Origin: Opitutia bacterium
Lineage (GTDB): Bacteria > Verrucomicrobiota > Verrucomicrobiia > Opitutales > Coraliomargaritaceae
Assembly: GCA_029252625.1 (NCBI GenBank)
Contig: JAQXBA010000173.1
Coordinates: 1 to 64,000, forward strand
Direction: 5' to 3'
DNA length: 64,000 bases
Each line of letters starts with the position of its first letter. Within the stretch, counting starts at the first letter, position 1. Under the pieces are notes generated by a model. That model searched no databases. It saw nothing but the letters and a program-made list of their open reading frames with translations, and had not been told where the DNA came from. Positions 61,440 through 64,000 of this stretch are shown here, in pieces. The position numbers were made by a program, and so were the translations under genes.

Positions 61440-63047
61440 ATGAGCGATAAAGAACCACCCAACCCTTTTGAAGAAATCCAACGTCAACTTCACGAGTTAT
61501 TTAAAGATTCGAATGTCAATGTATCAACTCATTCCTTCAATGAGTCTGATATTTCAGACAACGAAGACGACCCCCACAATGGGGTCAAATCCAGTCTGAA
61601 TGCGGAATCCAGCGCGAAAGACCCGCTTGAAAAAATTCGCCATTTTCAGCTCAAACCGAAAGAAGTCAGAGACTATTTGAACCGTTTTGTCATCCGTCAA
61701 GACGACGCAAAAAAAGTACTTTCGGTCGCTATTTGCGATCACTATAACCACGTTCGCCAGAATTTATCTGGAAAAAAAACCATCGCAAAAGAGTACAGTA
61801 AGCAAAATATCTTACTACTCGGACCGACTGGAGTGGGTAAAACCTACCTAATTAAGAACATCGCACGACTTATCGGCGTCCCGTTTGTGAAGGCAGATGC
61901 CACCAAATTCTCGGAAACTGGCTACGTCGGCTCAGATGTCGAAGACCTAGTGCGCGATTTAGTTAAAGCTGCAGATGGCAATATCGAATTGGCCGAGCAC
62001 GGCATCATTTTCGTCGATGAAATCGATAAAATCGCCAGTGAGGTAGGTGCTGGAGGCCGCGATGTTTCCGGGCGTGGCGTACAAATTAACTTGCTCAAAT
62101 TGATGGAGGAGACTGAGGTCAACTTGTTTAGCCCGACCGATATGATGGCGCAGATGCAAGCAGCGATGGAGATCCAGCGTGGCAAAGTACCACAGCGAAA
62201 GTCAATCAACACCGGCAATATCCTCTTCATCGTCAGCGGTGCATTCGACAAGCTTTCCGAATCCATCAAAAAGCGACTCAACAAAAGCCAAATGGGCTTT
62301 GGTGCGGCTCAACAGGATAGTGATGAAGACCTCTCCAGCTATCTGCGCTATGCCGAAACAACCGACTTCACTAAATATGGATTTGAACCTGAGTTTATTG
62401 GCCGCGTGCCGGTTCGCGTAGCCTGCCGCGCCCTCTGTTCGGAAGACTTGGCACATATTTTGACTACTTCGGAAGGCAGTATTCTCAATCAATATTACGA
62501 TGATTTTCGTGGCTATGGGATCACTTTCAGCATTTCCTCGCAAGCGATTCTCGCGATTGCCGAAAAGGCCAGCCTCGAGGGCACTGGAGCCCGCGGACTT
62601 ATGACAGTGCTGGAGCGACTATTTCGAGATTTCAAATTTGAACTGCCATCCAGTGCAATTAAGAGCTTCGATGTGACCGCTGACATGCTCGAAGATCCGC
62701 TACCGACTCTAGCTGCACTCAAAGAGCAGGGCGCACACCTGCAACAGGATGTCTGGCGAGCCGACATCAAACGCTTTGCAGCTGGATTTGAGAAGATTCA
62801 TGGCTTCACCCTAGAATTTAAACCACTGGCCGAAGAGGCACTTATTGACGCAGCACAAAAAAGCACCCGCAGTATACAGTCACTTTGCGAAGAAAAGTTT
62901 CATGATTTCGAGCACGGTCTAACTATTATCCATCGAAATAGCGGCCAAACAGTTTTCAGGCTTGGCAAACTGGCGATACAAGACCCCGATCAGGAACTCT
63001 CAAAATGGGTGGTGCGCAGCATCGAAAGTTTAAAGAAGGATTCCTAA
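61440..63047 (+). CDS. ClpX-like AAA+ ATPase without zinc domain
   Basis: The 535-residue protein is an AAA+ unfoldase of the ClpX type. It has Walker A GPTGVGKT (128-135), pore loop GYVG (161-164), Walker [10 protein letters not shown] (189-197) and sensor-2 GTGARG (381-386). It lacks the N-terminal zinc-binding domain of ClpX; the first 60 residues are acidic and disordered-looking. The ClpP-binding loop reads QMGFGA (Met285-Gly-Phe287), which is compatible with the IGF-type motif. About 135 residues beyond sensor 2 form a longer C-terminal region than in ClpX. It is divergent from the IHF-like gene. It could be a second ClpX or an adaptor-specific paralogue. The substrate is unknown. Confidence 0.92.
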   Translation: MSDKEPPNPFEEIQRQLHELFKDSNVNVSTHSFNESDISDNEDDPHNGVKSSLNAESSAKDPLEKIRHFQLKPKEVRDYLNRFVIRQDDAKKVLSVAICDHYNHVRQNLSGKKTIAKEYSKQNILLLGPTGVGKTYLIKNIARLIGVPFVKADATKFSETGYVGSDVEDLVRDLVKAADGNIELAEHGIIFVDEIDKIASEVGAGGRDVSGRGVQINLLKLMEETEVNLFSPTDMMAQMQAAMEIQRGKVPQRKSINTGNILFIVSGAFDKLSESIKKRLNKSQMGFGAAQQDSDEDLSSYLRYAETTDFTKYGFEPEFIGRVPVRVACRALCSEDLAHILTTSEGSILNQYYDDFRGYGITFSISSQAILAIAEKASLEGTGARGLMTVLERLFRDFKFELPSSAIKSFDVTADMLEDPLPTLAALKEQGAHLQQDVWRADIKRFAAGFEKIHGFTLEFKPLAEEALIDAAQKSTRSIQSLCEEKFHDFEHGLTIIHRNSGQTVFRLGKLAIQDPDQELSKWVVRSIESLKKDS

Positions 63048-63160
63048 AGACTTATGACAGCTGGTAGCGGAATGAATCCTGCACGCGCCTTAGCCGCACC
63101 CACTCCGATCACTTCACTGGCAACTCTTACCAATTTATCATCTTCGCGCCTTTCGCGCTC

Positions 63161-63186
63161 ATTTCTAATTTCTAATTTCTAATTTT
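63161..63186 (+). repeat. Heptamer array in the ubiE/menG leader
   Basis: Three perfect units of ATTTCTA (63161-63181) followed by a truncated ATTTT run straight into the start codon of the methyltransferase gene. As before fucU, the array occupies the ribosome-binding-site position and has no Shine-Dalgarno sequence. Confidence 0.85.
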
Positions 63187-63885
<699 letters not shown>

Positions 63886-63893
63886 GCACAGCA

Positions 63894-63954
63894 GCGAGGG
63901 TGAATCGCCTAGCATTTCCTAGGCTTACATTGAGGTTGGTGAGTTGCCCTCGCT
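63894..63954. other. Nested inverted repeats near right edge
   Basis: An outer pair AGCGAGGG and CCCTCGCT (63894-63901 and near 63947-63954) encloses an inner hairpin GCCTAG-CATTTC-CTAGGC (about 63909-63926). There is no T run, so it is not a clear terminator. The final 115 bases of the window hold no gene. Confidence 0.45.
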
Positions 63955-64000
63955 CTTGCAATCAGTCTGTGCCGCAGCACTGCATGTCAATTAACTAGTA

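Overview
The window is an ordinary-looking bacterial chromosome segment with about 50 protein genes, three tRNA genes and no recognisable insertion sequence, prophage, rRNA operon or CRISPR array. Gene content points to a marine heterotrophic member of the Verrucomicrobiota, most likely the Opitutales/Puniceicoccales side (Coraliomargarita/Lentimonas-like). This placement is an inference from several traits: many exported proteins of PVC/Bacteroidota type (double 3-keto-disaccharide hydrolase, Tat-exported Gfo/Idh dehydrogenase, thrombospondin type 3 repeats), L-fucose use, a nickel superoxide dismutase, RNase HIII together with RNase HII, a SET-domain protein, and leaders that mostly lack a Shine-Dalgarno sequence.

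Layout. 0-6 kb: an exported calcium-repeat protein, MsrA, and an AraC regulator divergent from L-fucose isomerase and fucose mutarotase. 6-13.8 kb: a lipoprotein, GTP-type PEP carboxykinase, a GyrA/ParC-type topoisomerase subunit, a membrane protein, an MBL-fold hydrolase and a DEDDy exonuclease. 14-16.3 kb: a large RG-rich protein of unknown function and tRNA-Leu. 16.3-20.7 kb: a SET protein, a GspE/PilB ATPase and a TPR protein. 21-24.3 kb: rpsO, pnp, and tRNA-Gly and tRNA-Tyr. 24.4-26.2 kb: a ClC antiporter. 26.2-32.1 kb: an overlapping four-gene operon (MFS transporter, two Gfo/Idh/MocA proteins, a two-domain DUF1080 protein) behind a PAS-AraC regulator, probably an oxidative (3-keto) glycoside catabolic unit. 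32.2-35.9 kb: an unknown protein, prepilin peptidase, AroE and a YggS-type PLP protein. 36-40.7 kb: a LysR regulator, an M16 protease and a small unknown. 40.8-43.4 kb: an exported Ni-SOD, an MntR-like regulator and a metal permease. 43.4-50.7 kb: Fmt, an exonuclease, HisN-type phosphatase, SulP transporter with a lipase-like hydrolase, an MFS protein and RNase HII. 50.7-53.9 kb: divergent oxyR and katG with a near-perfect OxyR operator. 54-64 kb: RNase HIII, MutY, a U32 protein, an Spx/ArsC-like protein, HisS, an IHF-like protein, a ClpX-like ATPase and UbiE/MenG.

Working together: oxidative-stress defence is unusually dense (MsrA, NiSOD, OxyR/KatG, MutY, RNase HII and HIII, an Spx-like protein). 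GspE and the prepilin peptidase are parts of one type II secretion or type IV pilus machine whose other genes lie elsewhere. The carbohydrate genes fit growth on fucose-containing or otherwise unusual glycans.

The most interesting non-gene signal is a degenerate seven-base repeat. It occurs as a leader directly in front of fucU and ubiE, and as a long in-frame array inside the metal permease gene. A set of REP-like palindromes lies between rpsO and pnp and at other intergenic sites. The tRNA-Leu appears to carry an AAG anticodon, which is rare in bacteria.
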